Shown: in pieces, positions 53,612 through 63,730 of the stretch
Position numbering within the stretch: the first letter of the stretch is position 1
How the letters are laid out: the number at the start of each line of letters is the position of its first letter
Assembly: GCF_002909485.1 (NCBI RefSeq)
Contig: NZ_PPXG01000007.1
Coordinates: forward strand, 239,035-303,034
Reading direction: 5' to 3'
DNA length: 64,000 nucleotides
Source of the DNA: Stutzerimonas stutzeri
Lineage (GTDB): Bacteria; Pseudomonadota; Gammaproteobacteria; Pseudomonadales; Pseudomonadaceae
Translations under genes and position numbers: made by a program
The notes under the pieces: model-generated
Database searches by the model: none
Told to the model about the DNA's origin: nothing
Seen by the model: only the letters and a program-made list of their open reading frames with translations

Positions 53612-53681
53612 TGCCGGTCTACCGCAGATTCCGCGGCCGGTTACACTCATAGCCACCCACATCCAAGCGACAAGGTAGTCA

Positions 53682-54929
53682 ATGACGCTCGAGTTCTTTC
53701 TCAACCTCGCCACTGCACTCGCCGTCGGACTGCTGATCGGCACTGAGCGCACCTGGAGCGGCAGGGAAAATGCCGGCCAGGAACTGGTCGCCGGCATCCG
53801 CACCTTTGGCCTTGCGGGTCTGTTTGGCGGGCTTGCCGCGGTAAGCGTCACCCATCTGGGTGCACTCGCCTGGGTCGCGATGTTCGCCATGCTCGCGCTG
53901 CTGGTGATCGCAGGTTACGTAATCGATGCTCGCCGCAGCGGCGACCATGGCATGACTACCGAGGTTGCTCTGCTGCTCACCTTCGTTCTCGGCAGTCTGG
54001 CAGTGGCGGAAAGCCGACAGCTAGCCGCAGCCAGCGCTATCGTGGTTGCCTTGCTACTGAGCCTGAAGGCGCGGCTGCATCAGGCACTCACTCGCCTGAG
54101 CGAAGCAGAACTCGGCGGCGTACTGAAGATGCTCTTTATCTCAGTCGTACTGCTGCCCGCTTTGCCGAACCAGGGATATGGCCCCTGGCAGGCGCTCAAC
54201 CCCTATACCACCTGGATGATGGTGGTATTGATTGCCGGGATCGGGTTCGCCGCTTACGTGGCGATTCGCATCCTGGGTACCCGCCACGGCTTGCTGGTAA
54301 CCGCGCTGCTCGGCGGCATCGTCTCGTCCACCGCGATGACGATCACCCTGGCTCGGCTGAACGCGCCAAACCTGCGTGCGGCCCTAGCAGCCGGCCTGCT
54401 GGCGACATCGGCACTGATGTTCCCACGTGTGCTGCTGGAAGTTAGCCTGGTCAACCCTGCGCTGCTTCCTGGCCTGACTCTGCCGTTGGCATGCGCCGGA
54501 GCAATCTACGCCGCGGGCGCGATTTTTTATTACCTGCTCGCCGCAAAGGCACCCAAGGACACAGCCGAACCCCTGCTGAAGAATCCATTCGAGCTGGGGC
54601 CGGCGCTGCGCTTCGCCGCGTTGCTCGTGCTGATTCTGCTTCTGGTCGAAGGGGCCCGACGTTGGCTGGGCGATGCCGGCATCTATATGGTGTCACTGGT
54701 GGCGGGCTTGACCGATGTCGACGCAATCACCCTGACGCTGGCCAGCAATGCCCGCGACGGCTTAAGTCATGAGGTAGCGACACGCGGCATCGTTTTCGCG
54801 GCGCTAAGCAACAGTCTGGTCAAGGCCATGCTGATTGCCTTTATTGGCGGCCGCGAGCTTGCAATCCGTACCCTGCCAATCATGTTCGCCGGCTTGCTGA
54901 CAGGCCTTGCAGTGCTGCTGTTGCGCTAA
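53682..54929 (+). CDS. MgtC/SapB family membrane protein with DUF4010
   Basis: A 415-residue polytopic protein. The N-terminal MgtC-like part has TALAVGLLIGTERTWSG, IRTFGLAGLFGG and HGMTTEVALLLTFVLGSLAV. The C-terminal DUF4010 includes LGGIVSSTAMTITLARL and GLTDVDAITLTLASNA. It is longer than MgtC (about 230) and is found across proteobacteria; its transport role is not known. AAGG lies 7 bases before ATG 53682. Confidence 0.87.
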   Translation: MTLEFFLNLATALAVGLLIGTERTWSGRENAGQELVAGIRTFGLAGLFGGLAAVSVTHLGALAWVAMFAMLALLVIAGYVIDARRSGDHGMTTEVALLLTFVLGSLAVAESRQLAAASAIVVALLLSLKARLHQALTRLSEAELGGVLKMLFISVVLLPALPNQGYGPWQALNPYTTWMMVVLIAGIGFAAYVAIRILGTRHGLLVTALLGGIVSSTAMTITLARLNAPNLRAALAAGLLATSALMFPRVLLEVSLVNPALLPGLTLPLACAGAIYAAGAIFYYLLAAKAPKDTAEPLLKNPFELGPALRFAALLVLILLLVEGARRWLGDAGIYMVSLVAGLTDVDAITLTLASNARDGLSHEVATRGIVFAALSNSLVKAMLIAFIGGRELAIRTLPIMFAGLLTGLAVLLLR

Positions 54930-54935
54930 CGCGGC

Positions 54936-56408
54936 CTAGTCGCCTGCCTCACTGAGCTCCTCGGCACCAGCACGCTCCAGCCAGTCACCAGGCAACCGCT
55001 TGCTGGCTCGTGCGCCAAGCGACTTCAATTGCTCGGCCCGCCCAACCAGATTGCCGCGCCCATCACTAAGCTTGTTGCGCGCCGACAGATACGCGCGATC
55101 CACCTGCTGCAACCTGCTGCCGATTTCATCCAGATCCTGAATAAAAGCGACAAACTTGTCATAAAGCCCACCGGCCTTTTCAGCGATCTCCCGGGCATTT
55201 TGGCTTTGTCGCTCCTGCCGCCACAGGCTGTCGATGACCCGCAACGTAGCCAACAATGTGGTGGGGCTGACGATGACGATATGCCGGCCATATGCCTCCT
55301 GAAACAGGTCGGGGTCAGCCTGCAGCGCTGCCGCGAAGGCAGCCTCGATAGGGACGAACAGCAACACGAAGTCGAGACTTTGCAGCCCCTCTAGGCGCTG
55401 ATAGTCCTTGAGCGAAAGCCCCTTCAGGTGACTGCGCAGCGAAAGCACGTGCTGCTTGAGCGCCATTGCCCGACTGCCTTCGTCCTCGGCACAAGTGAAC
55501 GCCTGATAGGCCGTTAGACTGACCTTGGCATCCACCACCACCTGCTTATCGCCCGGCAGATGGATCAGCACATCGGGCTGAAAGCGTTCGCCATCGGCAC
55601 TTTTGAGGCTGACCTGAGTGTGGTATTCGCGGCCCTTTTCCAGGCCGGCGTGCTCCAGAACCTTCTCCAGGACTAGCTCACCCCAATTACCCTGCGTCTT
55701 CTGCCCCTGCAAAGCGCGGGTAAGGTTGGTTGCTTCGTCGCCCAGGCGCTGGTTCAGCTGCTGCAACCGCTCGAGCTCTCGCGCCAGAGAGAACCGCTCG
55801 CGCGCCTCATTCTGATAAGTCTCCTCGACACGCTTCTCGAACGACTGAATGCGCTCTTTCAGCGGCTCGAGCAACTGCCCCAGTCGCTCGTGGCTAGACT
55901 CGCTGAAACGCTGCTCCCGCTCATCGAATATCTTGCCGGCGAGTTCGGCGAACTGCGCTCGTAACTCATCACGTGCAGCCTGCAGGTCCGCCAGGCGCTG
56001 CTGATGTGCACTGTGCTGTTCGCGCAATTCGGCTTCGAGCGCAGCATGCGCAGCACTCAATCGGCGCAACTCACCCTGCTGGGCGTCACGCTCGGCCTGC
56101 AAGTCAGCGATGGCTTCGACATTTTCATCGCGCCGTGAACGTAGCAATTCGGTTTCGCGGCGCAGGGCTGCAAGTTCGGCCTGCTGCTCGGCCTTGATGC
56201 CACTCAACTCAGCAACTTCGATCCGGCATCCATCCAACTGGGCCGCGAGCCCCTCCTTAGCCAACGCTGCCTGCCTGAGCCGCTCATCGAGCATGGCCCG
56301 TTCAGCCTCACTGGCGGACAGACGGCGCTGCAGATAGATGCTCAGCCCAGCCACTGCAACTACGCAGAGCGCCAGGCCGATCAATAAATGGAGAGGATCA
56401 AAGGACAT
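54936..56408 (-). CDS. rmuC: DNA recombination protein RmuC
   Basis: A 490-residue protein with one N-terminal helix (about 7-26), a long coiled coil (about 30-225) and the RmuC nuclease-like domain (about 240-440) with GNWGELVLEKVLEHAGL, FQPDVLIHLPGDKQVVVDAKVSL and FVPIEAAFAAALQ. RmuC limits DNA inversions at inverted repeats and has been tied to defence against mobile DNA. It converges on the DUF4010 gene with 6 bases between them. Confidence 0.93.
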   Translation of the reverse strand: MSFDPLHLLIGLALCVVAVAGLSIYLQRRLSASEAERAMLDERLRQAALAKEGLAAQLDGCRIEVAELSGIKAEQQAELAALRRETELLRSRRDENVEAIADLQAERDAQQGELRRLSAAHAALEAELREQHSAHQQRLADLQAARDELRAQFAELAGKIFDEREQRFSESSHERLGQLLEPLKERIQSFEKRVEETYQNEARERFSLARELERLQQLNQRLGDEATNLTRALQGQKTQGNWGELVLEKVLEHAGLEKGREYHTQVSLKSADGERFQPDVLIHLPGDKQVVVDAKVSLTAYQAFTCAEDEGSRAMALKQHVLSLRSHLKGLSLKDYQRLEGLQSLDFVLLFVPIEAAFAAALQADPDLFQEAYGRHIVIVSPTTLLATLRVIDSLWRQERQSQNAREIAEKAGGLYDKFVAFIQDLDEIGSRLQQVDRAYLSARNKLSDGRGNLVGRAEQLKSLGARASKRLPGDWLERAGAEELSEAGD

Positions 56409-56468
56409 GAAGGGCTCCGGCGAAATTGCCGGGCAGTATAGCGACCCGCGGGTGGCCGGTCAGGCCGG

Positions 56469-56891
56469 TCAGCGCTTGACCCGCTGAAGGACGCGCGCAG
56501 CTTCCTGAGAACCTTGTGCGGCCGCCTGCTCAAGCCAGAGACGCGCCTTGGCGGGCTCGGCATGGTCAGGCTGGCAGTACAGGCGACCGAGCTCCAGCTG
56601 CGCCTCACAGTCACCGGCACGCGCCGCCTGACGCAATAGTTCGAACCCGATGCGGCGATCTCGCTGACTCTCGCATTCGCAGCACAGCAAACGGCCGAGC
56701 CGGCTCTGAGCTTCCACTACACCCTCACGCGCCGGCTGTTTGAGAAGGCGGCCGGCGATCCGCTTGACGCCCTGACGATTGCCCAGGTGCTGGCTGTCGA
56801 GCAGCCACAGCGCCATGCGCAGCGGCAGACGCGCCGATGGCGGGGACGTAGTAAAGGAGGCGGAAGCCGAAGTTCGAGTTCTCATGCACAT
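56469..56891 (-). CDS. Sel1-repeat protein
   Basis: A 140-residue protein with three Sel1-like repeats of about 36 residues, such as EAQSRLGRLLCCECESQRDRRI, GDCEAQLELGRLYCQPD and AKARLWLEQAAAQGSQEAARV. Sel1 repeats form helical scaffolds for protein binding. The start is unclear: ATGs at 56891, 56885 and a later one (MALWLLD) are all without a good ribosome site. No function is recognised. It is 60 bases upstream of rmuC on the same strand. Confidence 0.65.
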   Translation of the reverse strand: MCMRTRTSASASFTTSPPSARLPLRMALWLLDSQHLGNRQGVKRIAGRLLKQPAREGVVEAQSRLGRLLCCECESQRDRRIGFELLRQAARAGDCEAQLELGRLYCQPDHAEPAKARLWLEQAAAQGSQEAARVLQRVKR

Positions 56892-57362
56892 CAGGGGGCT
56901 GGATGGATAAGGTCGCGCACTCTACTCCTTTTTCCCGAGAGTTAAAGTCTTGTCAAAGGCAAAAAAATTAGATCCGAATCACACCGGCCAGTAATCCACA
57001 GAAGCTGTGGATAAGTCAGTGGACAAACAGCAAACAAGTCCTCGAACGCCAGGCGTCATGGGGGCTGCGCTTAAACTGGCGCTTTTTTCGCCAATGAAAA
57101 AATGTCTTATTTTTCAATTGGTTATTAAAGATCTATGAAAACTAGCGGGTTGCGACTGTTTGTCATAAGCGCTTGACAGGGCCATATCAAAAATGTGCAC
57201 AAGTTCAGCGCACCCCGTTTGAGACGGCCTGCCGCAAGGGCTACATCGGTGTCAATATGAACTTTTAAGCAATGCAGCTGTCCTGGGCTGCACCGCAGCG
57301 GAGCACGTTATCGATGGCAGTTCTGCAGCTATGCTATAGCCCTCGTTTTCCTGGAAACGGCT
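56892..57362. other. AT-rich 471-base intergenic region
   Basis: This gap between divergent Sel1 and ydbH genes is markedly AT-rich in its centre (for example the 57085-57135 block of A- and T-runs). It contains a pair of DnaA-box-like sites, listed separately. I find no convincing open frame longer than 40 codons outside the ends. Nor can I place a sure promoter; a TTGACA at 57174 has no good -10 partner. Confidence 0.5.
56992..57014. promoter_or_regulatory. Inverted pair of DnaA-box-like 9-mers
   Basis: TAATCCACA at 56992-57000 (one mismatch from TTATCCACA) and TGTGGATAA at 57006-57014 (exact consensus on the other strand) face each other, five bases apart, next to an AT-rich block. A third partial match TGGACAA follows at 57020-57026. 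It is not oriC, because dnaA, dnaN and gyrB are not nearby. It may titrate DnaA or control ydbH. Confidence 0.45.
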
Positions 57363-59930
57363 ATGACAAAAGCGCCACGTATCCTGCTCCGACTGTCCCT
57401 TGGGCTGCTTGCTATGGTGCTCCTGGCAGGCGGCTTCGCCTGGTATCAATGGAACACATTCAAGCGCGAGCAAGGCATTGTCGAACTCGACTGGCAAGGC
57501 ATGCGCATTTCCCCCCAAGGAGTTTCGATACAACGGCTGACGTATGAGCAGCTCGCTGAAAATGGCCTACATCTGGCGCTGGAAGCTAGAGCGATCAGCC
57601 TGGATTTTTCCGGCTTTTTGCAGCCATTGCCGCCGCGATCTCTGGAGATCGACCAGCTTAAATTGGCACTAAAAACCCTGCCAGCGGGGCAGGAAAGCCA
57701 ATCCGACCCGCCAGATCTGCAGCAGTACCGGCAATGGGCTGCTTGGCTGCCACAGCGATTGAACATAGTCGACCTGCAGCTGGATCTTCCCTGCAACAAA
57801 GGACGATGCAACGAGCGGGGTTCGTTACAGCTACAACATGCAGGCGCTCCAATACTGCCTCTTGAAGGCCGCCTGAGTGTGCAGCGCAACGCGCACGAAC
57901 TTTCCTTGGTTATCAGTGCGCAGCTCCTCGATGTCGAGGGAAGCCTGGTCGAGCTGCATCTGTTGATCGATGAACAGGCGCGGCTGGAGTCCCGCAATCA
58001 GCTGAGCCATACCGACCAAGGCACCCTTCGGTGGAGCGGCACAATGGCCATGGGCAGTCTGCCCGAGGCGCCCTGGTTGCTGGATTGGCTGGGCGAATGG
58101 ACAAGCTATGAGCCTACCCCACTGCCAGAGCTGCCGGCCGACATGCGGATTGGCGCAGGCTGGGCGCTCTCATTGCCGAAATCGGCCAGCGACTCGCTCG
58201 ACTGGCCTAATGCAGCGGGCGATCTGCGTTTATCTGGGCACCTGCCGGCACCCTGGCCAGTGATTGGTCTTGGTGAGCTGCAAGGCGACATAGACTTGGC
58301 GGCTCATGGGCAGAATGGTCTGTGGCTGCCCACCGAGCTGAGTGCTGATCTCAAGCTGCGCCCTGCTCCCGCGCTGGTCGCCGACCTGCCGCAACAGCTT
58401 CGACCCACGCAGCTGAGCATCAAAATCGTGCCCATCGACACTGACTCGGCCTCGGGCCAGCTGCCGGTGCAGCTGCGGCTGGATGCTCAGGGCGGCGCGC
58501 CGGCCAGCCTGCAGGCACGTGTGCAACTGGCGACCACGCCTCCTTATGCCCTAGCCATCGAACAGGCGCGCCTGCAGCTGCGCAGCGCCAGTCTGCAGCT
58601 GGAGGCGTTATCCCTGCGCGGCCTTGACGCCGGACTGGATTTCTCCGGCCATGCAGAGCTGGAGCGAGTAGATCTACAACTGCTTAAAACCTCGCGAGTG
58701 ACCCTGGCCAATCTGGCGATCGACGAGCTCGCCGCCAGCCAACTGCAGGCCAACCTTTCCCAGCCGCTACACCTGCGGATCGAACGCAACGACGTAGACC
58801 CAATCACATGGCGCGCTCAGGGGCCGCTGGACCTACGTCTGGGGCGACTGGAGCACCCACAGCTGATCGCCCAGGGCTGGCGCTGGAACAGCCAGCTGGA
58901 CATAGACACAGCGCGCCTGAGCGGAACCGGGCCGTTGAGCAACGACGCCGGGCTAACCGTGACGACCAACCTGAACAAGCCCTGGAACGGCGCGCTGCAG
59001 GTAAGCGGCAAGCTGCAGGAGATTTTCCTGCGTGCCGGTAACCCCATTGCCCGCAGCCTCACCGCCTGGCCGGCAGCCCTTGAGCTAAACAGCGGACGTC
59101 TGCTGGCTGACGGCAGGTTTTCACTGCCGACTGGTAATGGCAGGCCGTCCGCCAGCTTCACGCTTGAGGCCAGGGGGCTGGCGGGCATCGCCGACCGTAC
59201 CGAGATCACCGGACTCGATGCGCGGCTTGCCGCCAGCCTGCAGCGCGATCGTCTTCAGCTGGACATCACCGAGCTACGCCTGGCGCAGCTCAACCCTGGT
59301 TTCACGTTCGGCCCGCTGTTGCTGCGTGGCAAATACAGCGCCCCCATCGACCAGCCGGAGCAAGGCCAGCTGAACTGGCAGACCGCCGAAACCCAGATAT
59401 TGGGCGGCCGGTTCTGGCTGGAGCCCGCCACCCTCGATTTGGCCGCGGCGCAACAGCAACTCGAGGCCCAGCTACAAGGCGTGCAGCTGGGTGATGTGCT
59501 GGCAGCCTATCCCACCGAGGGGCTCACCGGCAGCGGCATCATCGATGGCAGTTTCCAGGTTCATCGCAGCCCAACGGGACTCAGCATTGACCAAGGGAAA
59601 CTCTCCGCGCGCGCGCCAGGCGGCGTTCTGCGTTTCCGCTCACCCAAAATCGAGGCACTCAGCCAGGCTAACCCAGCCATGAGAATCGTCGCGGAGGCGT
59701 TGCACGATTTTCATTATGATCTGCTAAGCAGTGACGTCCGCTATGATGAGAGCGGCAAGCTGAACCTCGGGCTACGACTCAATGGCCGCAACCCGGCTTT
59801 GGAGGGCGGTCGACCGATCAACTTCGCGATCAACCTTGAAGAGGATATTCCGGCGCTACTGACCAGCTTGCAGCTGAGCGACCGGGTGAGCGAAACCATT
59901 CAACGGCGGGTGCAGGAACGCCTTCAATAA
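57363..59930 (+). CDS. ydbH: YdbH-type AsmA-like intermembrane phospholipid transport protein
   Basis: An 855-residue protein anchored by an N-terminal helix (about 8-29, LLRLSLGLLAMVLLAGGFAWYQW). The rest is a long beta-rich AsmA-like groove that bridges the inner membrane to the outer membrane. In E. coli, YhdP, TamB and YdbH redundantly carry phospholipids, and YdbH binds the lipoprotein YnbE. The C-terminal SQANPAMRIVAEALHDFHYD and LNLGLRLNGRNPALEGGRPI segments fit the family end (E. coli YdbH has 879 residues). ynbE and ydbL follow, so the operon order is conserved. Confidence 0.87.
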   Translation: MTKAPRILLRLSLGLLAMVLLAGGFAWYQWNTFKREQGIVELDWQGMRISPQGVSIQRLTYEQLAENGLHLALEARAISLDFSGFLQPLPPRSLEIDQLKLALKTLPAGQESQSDPPDLQQYRQWAAWLPQRLNIVDLQLDLPCNKGRCNERGSLQLQHAGAPILPLEGRLSVQRNAHELSLVISAQLLDVEGSLVELHLLIDEQARLESRNQLSHTDQGTLRWSGTMAMGSLPEAPWLLDWLGEWTSYEPTPLPELPADMRIGAGWALSLPKSASDSLDWPNAAGDLRLSGHLPAPWPVIGLGELQGDIDLAAHGQNGLWLPTELSADLKLRPAPALVADLPQQLRPTQLSIKIVPIDTDSASGQLPVQLRLDAQGGAPASLQARVQLATTPPYALAIEQARLQLRSASLQLEALSLRGLDAGLDFSGHAELERVDLQLLKTSRVTLANLAIDELAASQLQANLSQPLHLRIERNDVDPITWRAQGPLDLRLGRLEHPQLIAQGWRWNSQLDIDTARLSGTGPLSNDAGLTVTTNLNKPWNGALQVSGKLQEIFLRAGNPIARSLTAWPAALELNSGRLLADGRFSLPTGNGRPSASFTLEARGLAGIADRTEITGLDARLAASLQRDRLQLDITELRLAQLNPGFTFGPLLLRGKYSAPIDQPEQGQLNWQTAETQILGGRFWLEPATLDLAAAQQQLEAQLQGVQLGDVLAAYPTEGLTGSGIIDGSFQVHRSPTGLSIDQGKLSARAPGGVLRFRSPKIEALSQANPAMRIVAEALHDFHYDLLSSDVRYDESGKLNLGLRLNGRNPALEGGRPINFAINLEEDIPALLTSLQLSDRVSETIQRRVQERLQ

Positions 59931-59967
59931 GGCCCTGCAACCGCAAGCCGACACAGGAGAGACCGCC

Positions 59968-60159
59968 ATGCGGTTGCGCCAATCGCTGACCATTCTGCTG
60001 CTGGCATTGTTCGCCAGCGCCTGTACGCCGCGGGTGGAACTGGCCGTGCCGAACGAGCCGATCAACATCAACCTGAACGTGAAGATCGAACACGAGATTT
60101 ACATCCGCGTAGACAAGCAGCTCGACTCGATCATCAACCAAGACAGCGGCCTGTTCTGA
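59968..60159 (+). CDS. ynbE: YnbE family outer-membrane lipoprotein
   Basis: A 63-residue lipoprotein. The signal MRLRQSLTILLLALFASAC ends in a lipobox (Cys about residue 19). The short mature part (EPININLNVKIEHEIYIRVDKQLDS) is a beta-strand that in E. coli augments the YdbH C-terminal end to build the intermembrane bridge. It starts 37 bases after ydbH and is preceded by AGGAGAG. Confidence 0.87.
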   Translation: MRLRQSLTILLLALFASACTPRVELAVPNEPININLNVKIEHEIYIRVDKQLDSIINQDSGLF

Positions 60160-60167
60160 GGAAGACG

Positions 60168-60512
60168 ATGAAAACCTATCTGAAATTGGCAAGCGTGCTG
60201 CTTGCACTCACCCTTGCCCTACCTGCCGCAGCCATGACGCTCAACGAAGCCATGTCCGCATTGGGCGATGCCAAGGCCAGCGGCCTGCTTGGGGAAAGGC
60301 CCGACGGCTATCTCGGCGTAGTTCGCTCGAGCCAAAACGCCGAAGACATCGCCAGCCAGATCAACCAGGCGCGCCGCGCGGAATACCATCGTGTTGCCAA
60401 GCAGAACGGCATCAGCGTCAGCGACGTGGAAGCCATCGCAGGCAAGAAAGCCATCGAGAAAACACCGTCCGGCCAGATCATCCAGCTCAACGGTACCTGG
60501 GTCCGCAAGTGA
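60168..60512 (+). CDS. ydbL: YdbL family periplasmic protein (DUF1318)
   Basis: A 114-residue protein with a signal peptide (MKTYLKLASVLLALTLALPAAAM) and the DUF1318 core MTLNEAMSALGDAKASGLLGERPDGYLGVV. In E. coli YdbL is a periplasmic partner that controls the YdbH-YnbE bridge. It begins 8 bases after ynbE, with GAGGAAG before its ATG, and is closed by a perfect hairpin. Confidence 0.9.
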   Translation: MKTYLKLASVLLALTLALPAAAMTLNEAMSALGDAKASGLLGERPDGYLGVVRSSQNAEDIASQINQARRAEYHRVAKQNGISVSDVEAIAGKKAIEKTPSGQIIQLNGTWVRK

Positions 60513-60518
60513 CCAAAC

Positions 60519-60545
60519 GCAATGGCCGGCCAAGCCGGCCATTGC
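60519..60545. terminator. Perfect 12-bp hairpin after ydbL
   Basis: GCAATGGCCGGC-CAA-GCCGGCCATTGC at 60519-60545 is a perfect 12-bp stem with a three-base loop, 6 bases past ydbL and 27 before the end of the convergent hypothetical gene. There is no T-run, but the stem is stable enough to act as a bidirectional terminator. Confidence 0.7.
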
Positions 60546-60571
60546 GCTCAGGTAACCACGGGCGAAGGCGC

Positions 60572-60880
60572 TTATAGCAACGTCACGGCGTGCGCCCGGA
60601 TCACCAAGGCCTCCTGTCGAAACCTCTGCTCCAGCTCGGCGCGATAACCGCCCCACCATTCCCTGTCCAGCTCATCGGCCATGACCTCGTAGACCACCGA
60701 TTCGTCGTGGACGGTATTGTCACCATCCTCCAGCCAATACCCGCTCGCCGGAGCTCGCGAATAGGTGGTCAAACCGCCGAAGCGCTTGATGAGCTCATCG
60801 CTCACAGCGCGGAACAGTAATTTCGGCAGTGCCTGCCGATCATTGTCGTAGAGCGGTAGTAGCAGCTGTATCAGATACAT
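60572..60880 (-). CDS. Conserved hypothetical protein beside polB
   Basis: A 102-residue small cytoplasmic protein (MYLIQLLLPLYDNDRQALPK). The start and central SRAPASGYWLEDGD pattern suggest a ferredoxin-like alpha/beta fold, but I recognise no family function. It is 70 bases downstream of polB on the same strand, so could be read with it; a gene of this kind lies next to polB in related genomes as I recall. Confidence 0.65.
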   Translation of the reverse strand: MYLIQLLLPLYDNDRQALPKLLFRAVSDELIKRFGGLTTYSRAPASGYWLEDGDNTVHDESVVYEVMADELDREWWGGYRAELEQRFRQEALVIRAHAVTLL

Positions 60881-60950
60881 GTCGGGGCTCCATCGAATGC
60901 CTCTGCATACGACCGGGCCGACACGCCATTAATGCCACGCGCCAACGAAA

Positions 60951-63314
60951 TCAGAACAACCCGAGCTGACCGTCGACCAGTGAAGCGAAATCATCACCCA
61001 CGAACGGCAGTATCGCGTCCGCCACCGGTAGCAGCTGCCGCGACACATAGTGGTCGTAGTCGATGGCCGATGACCGCGTCTCCAGCGGCTCAGGCCCTGC
61101 AACCGTGATCAGGTAGCTGATCCAGCCGCCGTTCTGATACTGCCGCGGCCGCCGCTGCTGATCGTTGTACTCGTCAGCCAGGCGCGCCGCCCGCACATGC
61201 GGCGGCACGTTGCGCTGGTAGTCATCGAGCCGCCGGCGCAGGCGCTTGCGATAGATCAGCAGCTCATCCAGCTCTCCGGCCAACGTGCGCCGTACGTAGT
61301 CGCGCACATAGTCCCGGTGCGGCTGGCGGTGGAAGATGCGCTGATACAACTCCTGCTGAAAGCGCTGCGCCAATGGCGACCAGTCGGTGCGCACAGTTTC
61401 CAGCCCCTTGAAGACCATGCCATCGCTGCCATCCGGCCGCGTGACCAATCCGGCATAACGCTTCTTGCTCCCCTCCTCCGCGCCACGAATGGTGGGCATC
61501 AGAAAGCGCCGGAAATGGGTTTCGTACTGCAGCTCCAGGGCGCTAGTCAGGCCGTACTCGGCCCGCAGATGCGCTCGCCACCATTGGTTGATGCGCTGTA
61601 CCAGTTCATGACCGATCCGCGCAGCCTCATCGTCCGAATGCGCTTTACGCAGCCAGACGAAGGTGGAATCGGTATCGCCATAGATGACGGCATGCCCCTG
61701 CGCTTCGATCAACTCCCGCGTGCGCCGCATGATCTCGTGACCACGCAAGGTGATGGACGACGCCAGCCGCGTATCGAAGAAACGACAGCCACTGGAGCCG
61801 AGCACCCCGTAGAACGCATTCATGATGATCTTCAGCGCCTGTGACAGCGGCTTGTTGTGCTCACGCTTCGCCGTCTCGCGCCCCTCCCAGACGCGCTCTA
61901 CGATTGCTGGCAGGCAGTGCCGAGTCCGCGAGAAACGCGCCCCGCGAAAGCCTGAGATCGACTCTTCGTCTGTCGGGTGCCGCAGCCCCTCGACCAACCC
62001 CACCGGGTCGATGAGAAAGGTGCGAATGATCGAGGGATACAGGCTCTTGTAATCGAGCACCAACACCGACTCATACAATCCCGGCTGTGAATTCATCACA
62101 AAACCACCTGGGCTGGCCTCGGGCTGGCGCTCGCCGAGGTTCGGTGCAACGAACCCCTGACGATGCATCAACGGCATATACAGATGCTCGAATGCCGCCA
62201 CCGACCCACCACTGCGATCAACTGCAAGACCGGTCACAGTGGCGCGTTCGAGAAGAAAGGTCAGCAGTTCGGTGTGGGCAAAGATGCGCGTCACCAGCTC
62301 GCAGTCCTTGAGGTTGTAGCGCGCCAGGGCCGGCTTGTCCTCGGCGAACATGCGATCGATTTCCGCCATGCGCTGGTAAGGATTGTCGATCGCCTTGCCT
62401 TCGCCCAAAAGCGTCTGCGCCACGTTCTCCAGGCTGAACGAGGGGAAGCTCCAAGTCGCGGAGCGAAGCGCCTCGATGCCATCGATGATCAGCCGTCCCG
62501 CTGCCGCCGCGAAATAATGATTGCCGCGACCGCCATGCTCGCGCCACTCCATCTCCTCGCCGCCACGCCCCAGGCGCAGCGGCACCTTGAGCCGCTGCGA
62601 ATGCTCGTGCAGCACGCGCAGATCGAACTGCACCAGATTCCAGCCGATGACAGCATCCGGATCGTGTTCGACGAACCAGCCGTTCAGCCGCTCCAGCAAC
62701 TGCGCACGCGTTTGGCAATATTCGAGCGGAAAACCCAGTGTGTCAGATTGTCCATTTTCCGGGCCGAGCATATAGACCTGGCGCTGGCCGCAGCCCTCCA
62801 GGGCAATGGAATAGAGATCGCCACGGGCGGTCGTTTCAATATCCAGCGAGACCAGCTTCAGCGCGGGCCGGTAGTCCGGCGCCGGCTTGAGCTGGGTATC
62901 GACCGCCGCCACGCCGTCGACAGCGCCCGCGAAACACACCGGTGCAGTGATGAAGCGCTCCATCAAATAGCGCTCGGGCGGACGAATATCCGACTCATAC
63001 ACATCGACCCCGGCATCACGCAACAGCCTCGCGCAGTCGAGCAAGCGTCGATACGAACGACAGTACAACCCCATCACCGGCCGATGACGGAAGTCACACA
63101 ACGCCAACGGCCGCAACTCAGCATCCCGCTCGCGGCGCAACACGGCCTTAGCGAGCGAGCGCTGTTCTTCGGGGATAAAAGCGACCGAGTGCTGATGCGG
63201 CACCCGGACCTGCCGGGGCCCCACATCGGTGGCCAGCCAGAAACTGACTTCCGTGCCCTCATGCGTATCCCGCCAGTGCCGAGTCAGGATAAAGCCTTGC
63301 TGTAGCTGCGACAT
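60951..63314 (-). CDS. polB: DNA polymerase II
   Basis: A 787-residue family B polymerase that carries out error-prone or error-free translesion synthesis in the SOS response. ATG 63314 ([14 protein letters not shown]) gives the typical length (783-787); the frame is open up to 63401. The exonuclease motif SLDIETT is at about 185-191, and polymerase motifs [28 protein letters not shown] and [10 protein letters not shown] follow. No LexA box is clear in the 130 bases upstream. The upstream boundary is a terminator and a tRNA-like remnant. Confidence 0.95.
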   Translation of the reverse strand: MSQLQQGFILTRHWRDTHEGTEVSFWLATDVGPRQVRVPHQHSVAFIPEEQRSLAKAVLRRERDAELRPLALCDFRHRPVMGLYCRSYRRLLDCARLLRDAGVDVYESDIRPPERYLMERFITAPVCFAGAVDGVAAVDTQLKPAPDYRPALKLVSLDIETTARGDLYSIALEGCGQRQVYMLGPENGQSDTLGFPLEYCQTRAQLLERLNGWFVEHDPDAVIGWNLVQFDLRVLHEHSQRLKVPLRLGRGGEEMEWREHGGRGNHYFAAAAGRLIIDGIEALRSATWSFPSFSLENVAQTLLGEGKAIDNPYQRMAEIDRMFAEDKPALARYNLKDCELVTRIFAHTELLTFLLERATVTGLAVDRSGGSVAAFEHLYMPLMHRQGFVAPNLGERQPEASPGGFVMNSQPGLYESVLVLDYKSLYPSIIRTFLIDPVGLVEGLRHPTDEESISGFRGARFSRTRHCLPAIVERVWEGRETAKREHNKPLSQALKIIMNAFYGVLGSSGCRFFDTRLASSITLRGHEIMRRTRELIEAQGHAVIYGDTDSTFVWLRKAHSDDEAARIGHELVQRINQWWRAHLRAEYGLTSALELQYETHFRRFLMPTIRGAEEGSKKRYAGLVTRPDGSDGMVFKGLETVRTDWSPLAQRFQQELYQRIFHRQPHRDYVRDYVRRTLAGELDELLIYRKRLRRRLDDYQRNVPPHVRAARLADEYNDQQRRPRQYQNGGWISYLITVAGPEPLETRSSAIDYDHYVSRQLLPVADAILPFVGDDFASLVDGQLGLF

Positions 63315-63444
63315 CACCCTCCCCTTCGCTTTGCACTCTGCGGCGACGCCATGATCACCTGTAGACCAGCTGCACTGCAGCTTCTCAAGCGTATCCACCA
63401 CTGGACGAGCTCGACCATTGCCCAGCTATTAACGCCCCTAAACG

Positions 63445-63479
63445 CAAAAACCCCCGAACTCTAGCGAGCTCGGGGGTTT
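63445..63479 (-). terminator. Rho-independent terminator upstream of polB
   Basis: AAACCCCCGA at 63448-63457 pairs with TCGGGGGTTT at 63470-63479, and the inner CTC/GAG extends the stem. On the minus strand it is followed by TTTTTG. It lies where a minus-strand gene to its right, such as the decayed tRNA, would end. Confidence 0.88.
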
Positions 63480-63491
63480 AGGTACATGTAA

Positions 63492-63520
63492 TGGCGGAGA
63501 GAAAGGCATTTGAACCCCAC
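63492..63520 (-). pseudogene. Decayed 3' end of a tRNA-like gene (Ser type)
   Basis: Read on the minus strand, this stretch ends in TCTCTCCGCCA, the 3' end of a bacterial tRNA-Ser acceptor with encoded CCA. It is preceded by a T-loop TTCAAAT. The T-stem is broken (G:G and T:T pairs) and no anticodon or D-arm follows upstream. It is therefore a remnant or a duplicated attachment-site end. It stands next to a matching terminator and about 205 bases from an IS element. The region 63521-63730 beyond it holds no recognisable gene. Confidence 0.4.
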
Positions 63521-63730
63521 TTTTTGCTCCGCGTTGCCCTGCAAAGCCCCCCATTACTGGGCCCGCCGCCCCGTTTCGCCCGCATTATACCGCGTTGATC
63601 GGCAGTGATTTCGACACAAGGCGGGCCTATCAATTTCGAGCAGCGCAGCAACCGGTTAAGCTGCTCGCTTCGCTCACTCGGGCGTCCGCCAGCCATGCTC
63701 GTGGCCGCTCTTCACCAAACGTTATGTTAG

